Positions 44,540 through 57,997 of a DNA stretch of 64,000 nt are shown piece after piece. The stretch lies in NCBI GenBank assembly GCA_014904845.1, contig MU119277.1:147445-211444 (forward strand). The letters run 5' to 3'. Made by a program: the position numbers and the translations under genes. How positions within the stretch are numbered: the first letter of the stretch is position 1; each line of letters begins with the position of its first letter. Below the pieces are notes generated by a model, which was given only the letters and a program-made list of their open reading frames with translations, ran no database searches and had not been told where the DNA came from. This stretch comes from Acephala macrosclerotiorum. Taxonomy: Eukaryota > Ascomycota > Leotiomycetes > Helotiales > Mollisiaceae.

Positions 44540-47050
44540 GAACTTGATAAAAAAAAAAAAATAATTAATTTTATTTTATTAAAAATATAATTTAAATTAA
44601 AAAAATGCGTATTTATATAATTTAAACAATTTGCATATATTTATAAAACGTATATTTATATTTATTTATTAAAAATTTAATTAATTTATTTAAATTATTA
44701 AAAAATATTATATTATAATTAATAATATTTATAATTTTAATAAAAAAAGTTTTTTTATTAATATAATACGTATAATTAAAAAAATTATATTATTAAAAAT
44801 GTATAAATCGAATAAAATAACGAAAAATAAATAAAATAAAAATAAATATTTTTTTTTATTAATATATATTTTTATTATTTATTATAATATTAATAACGAT
44901 TTATAAAATATTTAAATAAAAAATATACGATTAAAAAATAAAATATTTTTTAAATTTATAAAAAATAAATAAAATAATAATATAATTAAATTATTTAATT
45001 TTCGAAATATATTTTCGTTTTATTTTTCGATTAAATAATATTTAATACGATTCGTATTTCGTAAATATATTTTTTTATTTTTTTATTTTTACGTTTATTA
45101 CGTTTATTTTATATTCGATCGAGAATAATTATTATTTTAAATTTATTTTAAATTTATTTAACGATTTAAATTTAAAATTTAAAATTTAAAATTTAAAATT
45201 TAAATATTTTATAAGTATTTAAAATTAAAATAATTTTTATTAATACGAAAAAAAAAATTCATTTAAAAAAACGTTTATTTAAAATCGAATAAATTAATAA
45301 ATTAATTAAAACTTTAAATAAAAACGTATTTCGAATAAAATTTTATATTAAAAAAATACTTTTTAAAATTTTTATTTTTTATATTAAATTACTACGATTA
45401 ATTCAATTAATTTTAAATAATTATTAAAATTATATTTATTAAAAAAATATTTTTTAAAATTTTTATTTTTTATATTAAATTATTACGATTAATTTAATTA
45501 ATCGTATTTCTTTAAAATAAATTTTATCGAGTAATAAAAGTTTTTTAACGAGCGTAAATCGCGATTTATAATATTTTATAATTTTAATTTAAATTGTATA
45601 ATAATTATTAATTTAAATATAAATTTAATTTATAATTTAATTATAATAAATTTATTAAATTAATAAATAAATAAATAAAATCGTAAAATTCTCGAAATTT
45701 TAATATTTTTAAATTCGATTAAATAATAATTTTAAATATTTTAAATATTATATTTTTTTTTTAAATTCGTTTAAATTAATTATTTTAATAAAAATTGAAT
45801 GTAATATTTTTTACGTTTATATTTTACAAATTTTAAATTTATTTAAATTTTCGAATTTAATTTAATTAAATTTATAAAAATTATAAAAAAAATTAAAATA
45901 AATTAAAAGAAATTATAAATATATTTTTAAATCGTAATATTTTATTTTTAAACTTGAAAATTTAAACGAATAAAAATAAATTACGAAATTAAAAAATTTT
46001 TACGAGTAAAATTTTTTTATTTTATTTTATATTATATTAAATAATAAAACAATTATTTTTTATATATTAATATAATTTTTATTAAATAAATAAATTAATA
46101 TAAAATTATTATTATAATTTTTTTTTTATATAATTTATTGATTATAATTTTTAAATATAAATTTATTTTAATTATTTATTTTATAAAACTCGATAATTTA
46201 ATAAATTAATTTATAAAAATAATTTTAATATTTAAACGTTTTTTTTATTTTTTATTTAAAATTATTTAAAAAAAGTTTTTTATAAAAAAAAATATTTAAT
46301 TTATAAATAATAATATTATAATTTTTAAATTCGTTTAATTAAAATAAATCGAAAATTTTTTTTTTTAAAATAATATAAATATTTATTATATAAAAAAAAA
46401 AAATTAATAAAAAAATTTTAAAAAAAAAAATTAAAAAAAATCGATAAATTTTTTAATATTTTTAAAAAAAAAATTATTAAATTTTTTATTATTTAAAAAA
46501 AATTAACGATTTAAAAAAAATTTTTATTTTAAAATAAAAAAAATATTAAAAAAATAAAAATTTAAATTTAATAAATAAAAAAATTAAAAAATTAAAAAAT
46601 TATTTATTATTTAAAATAATTAAAATTATAAAATATTAAAATAAATTAAATCGATTAATAATAATAAAAAACTAATAAAAATTTTTAAAAAATTTATTTT
46701 AAAAACTTTTAAAATTAATATACTATTTATTAATTTTTTAAAAAAAAAAAAAAAAAATTTTAAAAGTTTAATAATTATATTAAAAATATTAATATTTAAT
46801 TTAAAAATAATATAATTTAAAAAAAAAAATCAATTTATAAAATTATTATAACGTTTTAAAAATACAAAATAAAATTTATAATTTTTTAAAATAATTAAAT
46901 ATTAAATTATATTTTTAATTTCAAGTTAAAATAACGAGTAATTAATTTACAATAAAATTTTAAAATTGAAAATTGATATTTTAATAGAGTGTACTTTTAA
47001 TAAGAATATACTTTTGCACGGGATTTCGATTATACTATAAAACACTCGGA
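44540..47050. other. extreme AT-rich block (RIP-like), no gene
   Basis: About 2.5 kb almost purely A and T. Nearly every surviving C is followed by G (ACG, TCG contexts), so CpA, CpT and CpC are close to exhausted while CpG persists. No open frame of note. Probably a fully mutated transposon or several. Confidence 0.8.
45350..45530. repeat. tandem duplication of about 92 bp inside the AT block
   Basis: Two adjacent near-copies, each reading TTTTTAAAATTTTTATTTTT then ATATTAAATTA(C/T)TACGATTAA; they differ mainly by C/T. A short (ATTTAAA)n run also lies at about 45165-45205. Confidence 0.55.
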
Positions 47051-48286
47051 CTTTCCTTTTTCAAGCACTACCAATTTTTTATTTTTTATTTTTTTTATTT
47101 TTACAATAGCAGGTATTCGCCGGTGGTCAACTATTAACTTGCCGATCTGAGGTTTGTTTATGGTAGAGCGGAAGAGATTGTCAATAATCATGTGATTTAG
47201 TGCTGAGTCAGTGCTGCGGGGTTTTAAGAGATCTCTCTCTCTCTCTGAGAACCATCACCATAATAATCATCAATATCATTAAATCAATCACAAAAGCTGA
47301 CAGGGATACCCAATTCTCCTCGGTCTATGGTGGTACAGAATCAGATTGCCGATCCGACGATCGGTTCTCTGGACCTCGGAACTGATGTTTGGTTTTCAAG
47401 AGCCGCCCGTATGATGATTATTAATCGAACGCATGAAAGTCGGCATGTGGAGCTCAGATCTCAGATCTGATAAACGCAGCTGCCAGAGTTGGGGCCTGTG
47501 GCTACCAGGCAGCACTGACATGTCGACATGCTGAAGACTCGGGAGCACTATTGACTACTGTGGGAAGAAACGCGATCGCAGTACTTGCAGGTTCTATTTT
47601 TAGAATCTGTTGATCAATATACGTCACTGTTTCCATGTTGCAGAGTAAGATTTTGGGGATTAGCGTCAAGTACATTGAGACAAGTGGGCATATTCCACAC
47701 GCGAGCTGCGAAATTGAAATCCCGACCACATGCAAGACACAGAGTCAACAGCTTCAAACCCGAACTTCCTCCGCCCTTCTTTGAGCCCTTGATCTAAGCG
47801 GGTACGGCTTTTCAATAGTACACAATCTTGAATTGCGGAAGACTGCGGAAGATGCGGAAGAGTCGGAGAAAGCATCTATAAAGTACAACTCCTCCAAAAA
47901 ACAGATCCACAGTGGCCATAAGCTGACTGCTGTGACATTCTCGGATGCTTCCAGATCCGAGAATCGATCATCGTCGAAATTGCGGATTTGCTGTTCATAT
48001 TCGACACGAGTTTTGATGATAGTTGGAGATGCGCTACGTATTCGGCGACCGCCTGAGCTTGGGAAGCCAAGCCTCAATAATGCGAAGCCTATGATGGTTG
48101 ATTATTGTTACTGAATAACCGTGTAGGTGTGCAAGGCTTGGTAATCCTCGAATATGACTTGTTGGTTGCCCTCTCGAAAGGCGAAGTTCGCCGACTGGGG
48201 AATCAGATATAAAGGGTGAAGAGAAGACGTTGAGATGGAAATTCATTCAAAACAACCCTCCTTGTTTATCTTGCTCTCCTTGCAAA
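47051..48286. other. intergenic, no gene seen; short (TC)n run
   Basis: Normal composition returns at about 47.1 kb. A dinucleotide run TCTCTCTCTCTC lies near 47231-47245. Frames here show no recognised motif. The last few hundred bases are the promoter of the secreted catalase. Confidence 0.4.
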
Positions 48287-51063
48287 ATGCGATCATTTTT
48301 GTTCCTCTCTACCCTTCTGGGCACAGCCGTGGCCGTTGGTTGTCCCTTTATGAGCGGTGAACTTCGTTCTCGAGAAGAAGACTTGGGGAAGCGGCAAGAC
48401 GCAGACTCTATTGAAGAGACTACGATATCCACTCAAGAGTTCCTCGCTCCATTTGAATTGAACGACACCAACGTCTACATGACTACTGACTTTGGAACGC
48501 CAATTGACGAGGCAGTTTCTTTGAAAGGAAGTGTGCGTGGACCAACTTTACTAGAGGACTTCATCTTCAGGCAGAAGCTCCAGCGATTTGACCATGAACG
48601 TGTAAGCACCTATTCCCTACCCACACTGGCACTTTTTCCCTATTCGAATCAAGCTCGTGTATGCTTAAGGCAATATGAGGGATCTTTGATTCTATTGTGG
48701 AAAGGGGAGTCTACTACGTATGTACTTCGCGTACAGTACATTTTCGATTGGAGCATGAACAAACAAAGTGCCACATGGTCTGCCTCCAATATGGTATACT
48801 GACTTCAACTACTAGGTTCCTGAACGTCCAGTACATGCAAGAGGCGCTGGTAAGCCCGCTAGTCTCACGTCAATGGCAAGGTTTTGACCTGACATAGGGG
48901 CCTATGGGGTCTTCACGAGCTATGGTGATTTCACAAATATCACAGCAGCGTCATTTTTGTCCGAGGAAGGCAAACAAACGCCAATGTTTGTTCGAATGTC
49001 CACTGTCGTTGGCGAACGGGGCAGTGTAGATTCCGCCAGAGATGTACACGGTCTCGCCACCAGATTCTACACCGACCAAGGCAACTTTGGTAAGCAAAGA
49101 CATCTAAGACTCCAGGAAATGGGCCACTAACCCATGCCTCCAAGACATTGTTGGAATCAACGTCCCAGTTTTCTTCATCAACGACGCCATCCTTTTTCCC
49201 GATCTCATTCATGCTCTGAAGCCCAGCCCAGACAATCAAATCCCGCAGGCCGCTACAGCCCACGATTCTGCTTATGACTTCTTTAGCCAAGAGACCAGCG
49301 CATTGAACTTAGTCATGATGGTTATGGCTGGATATGGTGTCCCTAGGTCTTACCGTCATATGGTAAGTACTTTTCCGAGTTACACTTCTTACTTGGGGAA
49401 GCTTTAGGAGAGTTTACTCGATGTTCGCACTCGTTTTGGGCATTTTGAGTGGCAGTAACACTGGTTCCTGCCATCAAATACGCCTCTTGCTCTCATCATC
49501 TTCTTGATGAGGATAACTTGAAACTAACTTTATCCAAGGATGGTTGGGGAGTGCACACCTACCGCCTCGTAACGAACGAGGGAGCTACAGTGTTAGTGAA
49601 ATGGCACTGGAAATCATTACAAGGGAAGGCAAGCTTTTTATGGGAAGAAGCTCAGGCTACAGGAGGCAAAAACTCTGATTTCCATCGGGAAGACATGTGG
49701 AACGCCATTGAGGCAGGGTTCTATCCGGAGTGGGAGGTGCGTTTCCTGGATTTATTTCTGGCATGATGAGTTGCTGATAATTCTTAGCTTGGTGTTCAAA
49801 TCTTCAACGAGAGTCAGCAGTTGGCCTTTGGTTTTGATGTTCTGGACCCAACTAAATTTATTCCTGAGGAGGTTGTTCCAATCACTCCACTTGGGAAGAT
49901 GACTTTGAATGCGAATACAAAGAATTATTTCGCGGAGACAGAGCAGATTGGCGTAAGTCAAAGGTTGAACAATCGACTTGATTCTCTTGTACTAACTGGA
50001 CACATAGTTCCAACCTGGACATATCGTTCGAGGCATCGACTTTTCCGATGACCCAGTCCTTCAGGGCCGTCTTTATTCTTACCTGGATGCTCAGCTTAAC
50101 CGATATGGAGGACCAAACTTCGAACAGGCACCCGTGAACAGACCGCGAGTACCTATCCACAACAACAACCGCGACGGCAAGGCTCAAGCGTATATCCCGA
50201 CTAATATTGCCGCATACTCACCCAATACACTCAATTTCGGATCCCCCATGGAAGCGAACCAAACTACCGGAAACGGATTCTTCACTGCTCCGAACCGCCT
50301 CGTATCTGGAGCCCTTACTCGCGCGCTTTCTCCCACCTTCGCGGACCACTGGAGTCAGCCTCGCATGGTGTGGAACTCGCTCTCGCCGGCAGAACAGCAA
50401 ATTGCAGTCAACGCTCTCCGATTTGAAACATCCCATATCGTTTCCAATACAGTTAGACAAAATTTCATCAATCAACTCAACCGGATCGATAATAGCCTGG
50501 CTGCACGAGTGGCACAGGTGCTTGTCGACGTGACAGTTCCTCCACCAGACAACACCTACTACAACAATAACAAGACGGCATATCTCTCTATATTCAGCAA
50601 CACGTTGCCGACCATCCAAGGTCTTAATTTCGGTATCCTAGCATCCGTATACTCAAACCAATCCATGTCACAAGCAGCTACCCTCAGCAAGCAATTCGCA
50701 GACCTTGGCCTCTTCGTTAGCGTGGTAGCTGAGACGCTGGATCCAGGAGTGAACCTAACATACTCTGCAGCCGATGCCATTGACTTTGACGGCCTACTTA
50801 TCACTCCAGGCTCAGAAAATATTTTTGTCAACGGAACGTCTCCGCTATATCCACTCGGTCGTCCACTCCAGATCTTGCAGAATGCATATGCTTATGGCAA
50901 GCCTGTTGGAGCTTTGGGAACTGCTAGCACTGCCTTTCAACTAGCAGGAGTTGCCGAGAGACCGGGAGTTTACTTCAGTAATAGCAGCGCCATGCTATTA
51001 TCTGACTTTGAAGCTGGGTTGAAGACGTTCAAGTTTCTTGATCGCTTCCCACTGGACGCCTGA
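48287..51063 (+). CDS. catB: secreted large-subunit catalase
   Basis: Haem catalase that breaks down H2O2 outside the cell or in the wall. Seven exons: 48287-48601, 48816-48849, 48898-49089, 49145-49362, 49539-49736, 49788-49952 and 50008-51063, all GT...AG. They join to 2178 nt, 725 aa, the length of the large-subunit clade (A. nidulans CatB, N. crassa cat-3). A signal peptide ([18 protein letters not shown]) is followed by a short propeptide ending near LGKRQ. Active-site His is in [17 protein letters not shown], built across three exons; Asn in [10 protein letters not shown]; haem Tyr in [16 protein letters not shown]. The C-terminal flavodoxin/DJ-1-like domain of this clade is present ([44 protein letters not shown]). 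All exons are intact. The first intron (214 bp) and the fourth (176 bp) are long for this genome. Confidence 0.93.
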
Positions 51064-52331
51064 GGGCAGTGACAACCATTAAGATAAGCGTGGGATGGTA
51101 AATGATTTGAAGATATATTTCTTATAATAGTTTAATAATGTTTCATATTTAGGAATTCTTAATATTTTGCCTTTAAGCAAGAATAATAGTTGCATATGAT
51201 ATAATTCCGTGTTTGTATTTTGTAAGAATCGAAAATCGAAATTATATATTGCATGGAAAAAATAGAAAAGTTTTTATAAGCCCCTGGAAATAACCATTTT
51301 CGTATATCACTAAGTCAATCCATCCAATTACGTATTTACAAAATTCAACGTAACTCGTTTTTTGACTTCTTTTTCAACCCGAAGTACATTATTTACTGAA
51401 GAGTTTATCTTATAATAGTTTAATAAATATAGTCCTTGCAATTTTTCGGTATGTAATGTCCATTATTGGAACTGAAGCCGATTGTCTTCACTTTAAGCAA
51501 CTTACCAAATTGCGCATATTTCATTTAGAGCAAAAATAAAAGATATAAAAGATAACGAGCAGGGGTTCCAGGTCACTATTTTCAATCCCGTTTTGGTATC
51601 AAGTCCTCTAGAAAGAAAAATTATAGCTTCGAAGTCCCTCCCAAGTTCAAAGGTCGAAATAAGGAACCAAACGTTCCCGTATGAAGTCCTCAATACTATG
51701 CATCTTTACGCCTAGGGCTACAACATTCTCATCACGGAGTTCCTTGTTCCTATAGAGTTGATACATAATATCTCGATCAAGAACACCTGTCGTTGGCAAC
51801 TATTCCTTTAAACTCTATGCTCACTTTTTCTGGTGCCGGTTCCGCTTTAGTCTCCAGACGTGAGCAGCTGTTGCTTTTGCCTGAGCCGAGAGCGACATAC
51901 TTGAGCCGAAATTGAGTGTGCCTGAGCAGAACCTAAGCCCAGCCCAAGCCCGGCCCGAACCCGGCCTGAGAAGTCTTGGACCATGGTCTGAGCATCCTGA
52001 GCACCCTGAGCACGCCCCAAGTCAGCCTGCGCACCAAATTAGAAACAATTTTAGCCCCCTCTGTTCCCTTGCTATAGTTTCCTTATCGAGTTTTGTCTGG
52101 GAATCTGTTCCTGCTCTATTATAAGGTTCTTGCCGGAGTTGACTTAAGATTGTTAGAACACATGGCTTGCCAACCCGACGCAAGGCGCATCTAGCTGCAG
52201 CAGAACGGTTAGGTGATCTAGTAAAGCAGGATTCATCGTTCACCACATCGCCGTCATATTAAATTCATTCTCGAAGGTCGAACTGGCCCTGTCAGATTCT
52301 TCACATTTGCAAGATTCACTCTTTCTTCGAC
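51064..52331. other. intergenic, no gene seen
   Basis: Between the catalase and the HET pseudogene. Around 51900-52020 a proline/glutamate-like periodic stretch (CCTGAGC, CCCGGCCC repeats) is present; no gene recognised. Confidence 0.4.
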
Positions 52332-54273
52332 ATGGCGAATACAGAGCCAAGCATCTACGAAATTGATGGCTACAAGGTGCCTAAATATTCAGAAGAATAT
52401 CCACCTACACCTGAAGATAATGATGTCGTTGCCCTAGACCAACAATTCCAGCTCTACAGATGTTGTGGTGAATTGCGAGACTCATTTTCATCTTGACTTG
52501 TCGAAGAGCCCACTCGGTGTTGGAATGAGGCATCTGTCACACATTACAGTAGCCCATATACCTTCGAAGCATCAGCAGATGCAGGCTGTATCATGTGCAC
52601 CCAGTTTGTCACGGGAATAAATTGCGAAAAAATCAAAAATCTTCAGAAAGCGCGGTCAAAATGGGTGGCTGAGTTTGATAAAAACGACCTTAGACCAGAA
52701 GTGCAAGTCTCTGATCTGTCCAACGATTCGAACGATCGATTCGAGGTTCGCTGGATATTCCAAAACTGTTCGAAGGTGGAATATTGGAAGCTAGGCTTCC
52801 CAGGGATAAGTCAAGGTAGAGATCGGTTACTTGCACTTTTGACTCGCATTGAGAAGGCACTTGTTGTCATATGGAGCAGGCCCGCTAGTACTGGAAGGTC
52901 GTGTTCCCGGTCTTCGGAAATACCAAAATTAACCTTAACTATGGGCACGCTACTGAGCTTTCAGGATGAGATCCCACCCGACGCATGCTCTAAGACTTTC
53001 ACCGACACAATTTCCATTGCTACAGAAATGGACATTGATTATCTCTGGATTGACTGGCTATGCGTTATTCGAGATAGCCTGGAAGATTGGCTAAAGGAAG
53101 GCTCTTCGGTGGCAAGCCTGTATGGAGGATCTCTCCTCAACATAGCGGCCGCTTCTGCCTCTGATGGCAGCCACGGATGCTTTTTCGACCGGAAAAAGTC
53201 ATGGAGATGCCAGTTTCTCGCGGGGCACGGAAGAGATACAACTTTTTATGATTGCGTTCCGGCTTGTCCCTACGCCATTACTGCTGATTTACCATTAGAG
53301 ACACGAGGGTGGACTCTTCAGGAGCGTATTTTAGCCCCCCGAACGGTGCAATTTACAAAAAAGGAAGCCTATTGGGAATGCTTCGAAAAGATCGCTTGCG
53401 AGGTGTTTCCCGCTGGGATTCCATCAGAATTACTGGCAGAGCAGAACAGAGACGTTTTAAAAAAGGAACTCTCTGTGTTCAGGCTCGTGGCCGTGGATCA
53501 TGGGCCAGTACTCTCGACGAAATTTGACCTTTGGCAAGGACAAGCTTGTCGCGATATCCGGCATTGCGCGAGTAGTCGGATCAGGAGATGAATATATAGC
53601 GGGCATATGGCGGACCAATTTATTGATACAGTTGTGCTAGTACAAAGAAAAGAAGTGCGGCATCCAATTGCCGTAGAGACAGCTGGTCACATTCCAACTG
53701 TGATTGCAGCAGATGAATACCGTGCTCCAAGTTGGTCTTGGACTTCCAGAGATATCGCATTGGACTATTTTCCCTATAAATCCCACTGGGAGTTGAATTC
53801 GGACATGAAAGCTGAAGTCGAAGTACAATTTGACGTTAAGCTTACACATGACAATCCGTTTGGGCAGATTTCATCAGCAACACTCTACGTCTCCACTCGA
53901 CAGCTCTTTCGCACCATTATCGACGACGCGTTACCCAATTACGAAACTTCAAGGCTTGGGTGTGCCTTCATCATCGATGATCTATGCCCGCCAAAAAGAT
54001 CGACTGTCGGACAATGGTTCTATGTGCTGCCACTCCTTGGGTTTGGGAGTAAATTTTTGTCGCATTGGTGGAAGGGTTTGTCGTATTCGGAGTAATAACA
54101 GAACTTTGGGGCTGCTCCTTGAGCCTTCAGGGCGAGTTCGGGGTGAGTATCGAAGGATTAAAGGCTTTTATTCTGAAGGAGGGGCTTTGCAAGACGCTGT
54201 TATGGAAAGAATTGTTATGCGTAAGACGATGACTACGCCTCAAGAGATCATCCAAGGCATGGGATTTTGGTAG
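52332..54273 (+). pseudogene. HET-domain protein, frameshifted and interrupted
   Basis: Begins at ATG 52332 (MANTEPSIYEIDGYKVPKYS), cut by TGA at 52494-52496, then resumes in frame (LVEEPTRCWNE). The HET domain is recognisable (PKLTLTMGTLLSFQDEIPPD, DIDYLWIDWLCVIRDSLEDW, YGGSLLNIAAASASDGSHGC, RGWTLQERILAPRTVQFT), but the usual ALSYCWG segment just before PKLTLT is missing. A frameshift near the A-run at about 53459 moves the coding into the next frame (YSRRNLTFGKDKLVAISG, DEYIAGIWRTNL). Another before 53640 moves it back (AADEYRAPSWSWTSRD), and a third leads to the terminal motif LLLEPSGRVRGEYRRIKGFY, ending at 54273. With one nonsense codon, a missing motif and at least three shifts, it is clearly dead. 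It is a different HET subfamily from the intact gene at 40873. Confidence 0.85.
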
Positions 54274-54538
54274 AGAATCGATTTATATAAACTATTCAAA
54301 CCGCGTTATACTCGTAAAAACCCGAATAATTGAGTTTGTGATAGAAATTAAAAAGCAAATTCTCATGAAAAGATATTCTAGCCACGGTACAAATTTGTCA
54401 CTTTGGCGTAGGTAGAATGGATCGGAGGAGGGTGCATTTTACAAGAGATCAAGATCGGAGTTTTTCCTGATACTAGCGCCAAAATCACGTGCTTAACAAA
54501 CATTTTAACCGAAATTTTTTTCTCAGGCTTCAACACTA

Positions 54539-56671
54539 CAGGCAAACCTCTATATAGCGATCCTTAAAATAACGATATCCTGGCATTTAACGATACGGTG
54601 ATCGAAACAGAGGGTTTTTTGCCTTAGTCTAACGATTTCTTTCTATATAACGAATATCGTTAATTTTCGAAGTATTGAACTTGTTTTTTTCTATATAAAT
54701 CGTTAGTAAAAGTGCAAGTTCGATACTTTTTCTAGTAACACGAAATATTCGATATTGCAAGCGAGTAAAATAAGAAGAAGAATGAGATATTAGTAGTTCA
54801 AACTATCGATTTTATTGTCTCTTAAATTCTATTTACGTTTAATTCTATACTAAATACAATTTCGAATAATATTTTTAAATTCTCGAAAGTTATTAAACGA
54901 CGTCGTGCGATGATCGATATCGATCGAAAAAATATACGTCGATATAAATAAGAGAATTTTTTTACGAAATATATTGAGATTATTGTGTAATTCTCAGATA
55001 AATTCAATTATAAGATTATTTAATTTATAATTACAAACAATTTTAGCGTTAAATATAATCGTTTTAATTATAATAATTGAAAGAATAAATATTTTATTTA
55101 AATAAAAACTATTTTTATCGATTATTCTTTTTATAATACTATTTTATTCGAATAATAATAAATTATACAAAAAAAGAAAACTACAATTACTGAAAAAGTT
55201 TTGAAAATAAAAATATACGATATTTAATTTCTTTTTTTTTAGTATTGCGATTTTTTAAAATTAAAATAATTTAATAGATAATTCAATAAATTCAATAATA
55301 GACACAATATTAGAAAATTTGTTATTTATAGTAAAATTATTTCTATAGAAATTAATACTTCTAAAAATATTCAATTTATAATAAAATGTAAAATTGTTTA
55401 TAAAGATTATTTACTTTGAAACGTTTTAAATATAAATAAAATAATATTTTTTTAAAAGTTTTTTTCAAATAAAATTTTTACTATAAAGAGTAAAAATAAT
55501 TCTAAATAAAAAAAAAACAAAATTATTTTTGTGTTTACTATTAATATCGACGATTCAAAGAAATTCGATTTTTAGATTATTAGTAAAGTAAAAAACTCTT
55601 ATTGTTTTAAAAAGATTAATCGATATTTTTTAAAAGTTTATTATCGATACAATAAAACGAAATAAATAATTGATTTTATATACAAAAACTACTTTAAATA
55701 ATTTAATAATAAAATAAAAATCGAAAATAAAAAAGTTTTTTTGTTTATAAATAATTTCTTTGAGTATAAATTAATAATCAAATTTTATAATAGATTTAAT
55801 ACATTAAGTAATATTAAAATATTATTTTTATTTAAAAATACTATTTTTTATTAGTAATTTTACGATCAAAAAATTATTAATAATTTCAAATTATATTATT
55901 ATAAGCAATAAATAGTTTTTATAATCAAGTACTATAAAGAAAATAAAAATCTTTTCAAGTTAGTAATATTGTTTTATACTATTAATTGAATAATTTACAT
56001 TTAAAATAATTATATTAAATAATAAATTATTTTCAATTATTAACGAAAATCTATTTTTATAATTTTAACAATTAATGAATTTAATAAATATATTGATTTA
56101 AATAATATGCTTATTATTATAGAAAAAAATAGAATTATTAGACTTTATTTGATACAAAATATTTAATTTATTTTACAAATTATTGATTTTTTTTTTATTT
56201 CTCAATTTTTAATTTCAAAAAAAGAAATTATTACAAAGAATCTAAAGATTATTTTTACTAATATTGTAATTAAACATGAGTTTATTAGTAAAATAAATAG
56301 CTTTAAAAATAAAAAAAAAAAAGAAATATTAATTGTTTTTTATAAAGAAATTCTATTTGCTTTAAAGTAATTCTTATTATATAAAAAATAGTAAAAAGAT
56401 AATTTAATTAAAATAGTACGCAAAATTAATAGTATTAAAAGTATTTTACAGTCTCAAAAAACTCAAATAACAAAGTAGAAACAATTGAATCAAATAAATT
56501 TTATTTCTAGACAAATAAACAATTTTAGAACTAATAAAACAGAATTTTAAAGTAATTAAAAAAATATATATTTTTATTCATTTTCACGTGATTTTCCTCT
56601 ATACAACGATCTCTGACTAAATCGTTAATAATCTGGTCCTCCGAGCATATCGCTATATAAAGATTTATTTG
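54539..56671 (+). mobile_element. pogo/Tigger-type DNA transposon, copy 1 (RIP-mutated)
   Basis: 2133 bp flanked by TA. The inverted-repeat end CCTCTATATAGCGATC after CAGGCAAA at the left matches the reverse complement of the right end (TATCGCTATATAAAGATTTA). Inside, on the plus strand near 54890-55010, one frame reads KRRRAMIDIDRKNIRRYK, a stop, then FFTKYIEIIV, a stop and FSDKFNYKII. This is the CENP-B/Tigger helix-turn-helix N-terminus with Gln codons turned to stops. The rest of the transposase is mutated beyond reading. It is less mutated than copy 2 in the terminal repeats. Confidence 0.75.
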
Positions 56672-56673
56672 TA

Positions 56674-57995
56674 ATAAGTAATTTGAAAAGAGACGCAATT
56701 ATAGAACTAGAAACTACTCGATCATTACTAACTCCTTGTAGATTTTGCGCAATTCGAGACATTGTAAAGCAATTAATTTAAATAATTCTCGTTGAAAAAA
56801 GCACGATATCGAAGTATATTGATATTTGACGCGAGTTTGTTGTTTATTGATATTTTCGCGCGCCGCTACTCGCTAAACAAGTTCCGCGCCGGAATTAAAA
56901 AGCTCCGACATACTAGCTTGGCATTTTGGAAGACACTAGACTCGAGCGGCGTCATCGGATTCGAGGAATTGTCGCACTCCTCCTACCGCATCCAAGACAG
57001 CGACAGGTGGTACGGAAGAGGGTTTCAAGAATTCAGTGACATTCCCCTGGTTCTGCTATAGCTGAATAAGGGAATTTCTGGAGCAAAATTGAGCATTCTT
57101 GATTATTGATTGATCAAAACACTTACTGCCTTACAAGGGAGTGTTACTGACTTCTTGAGACCCCCTTCCGTACCATTTTCCCTACGGATCTTCGAAAATA
57201 CTTATTCTAGAAAAGTAATATAGATAAGAAAATTCATAGCCGCCCAATTCCCTAGTCCATTACTACTCTCTCGGCCGGTCCTATGAGTCTCGAGCGTTTT
57301 GGTCCGTCCGCTTAGTCTAAGCAGTTTCAACAAGTCGAAAGACGTCGATTGAGAAGTGACAAAGACCTTAAGTATATTTTCGCATGAGCAATGTTTTTTT
57401 TTTTTTTATTTGCTCGAGAATTATTATTTTCAGTTTTTTTCGAGTACGTTTATTTCGTTTTCTATTATTTTATAGTGTAACAACTATATAAATTTCGTGA
57501 TTTACATTTTCTATTTACCAATAAAAATTAAAATTGTAAACGAAAATATATAAATTTTTTTTTTTTTTATAATTAATTTTATTATAGTATTATATTCTAT
57601 TTCAATCAAACAATTTAAATTAAAAAACTTTCTATTATTAAAAATTTGTATTTGAAATTTTTTTTTAAAAAAAATTTATAAATATTTTATTAATTAAATT
57701 TTTAATTAATTGAAATTAAATTAAATATTTTAAAATACTTTTGATTTAATTGATATTAATTTGATCTCGCGATATATTTATCAAATTATTAATCTCGTAA
57801 TTCGATTTATTTAAAATTTTGTATTTATTATTATTCAATATTATATTAAATATAAACGAATATTTATTTATATCAAATAATCGTTTTTTTAAAACTGTAA
57901 ATTATTTATTTCAACGTAGAAATTCAAATATAAATCGTATAAAAAACTTTTAAAAAAAAATTGAATAAAAATTTTCGTTAATTATTTTATTCGAA
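56674..57995. other. spacer between the two pogo copies
   Basis: Normal composition at about 56.7-57.4 kb, AT-rich after that. The frame 56792-57061 starts at TTG and has no recognised motif; no gene is supported. Confidence 0.4.
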
Positions 57996-57997
57996 TA

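Noticed and set aside
44540..47050. Mitochondrial DNA or centromere as the source of the AT block
   Set aside because: No mitochondrial genes or tRNAs, and the CpG-only pattern of surviving C fits C-to-T mutation better; a centromere cannot be excluded from sequence alone.
47754..48077. Overlapping frames upstream of the secreted catalase
   Set aside because: Several frames open in both directions, none with conserved motifs; probably promoter DNA.
56792..57061. 89-codon plus frame between the pogo copies
   Set aside because: It opens at TTG, is unsupported by any motif, and lies in a transposon-rich spacer.
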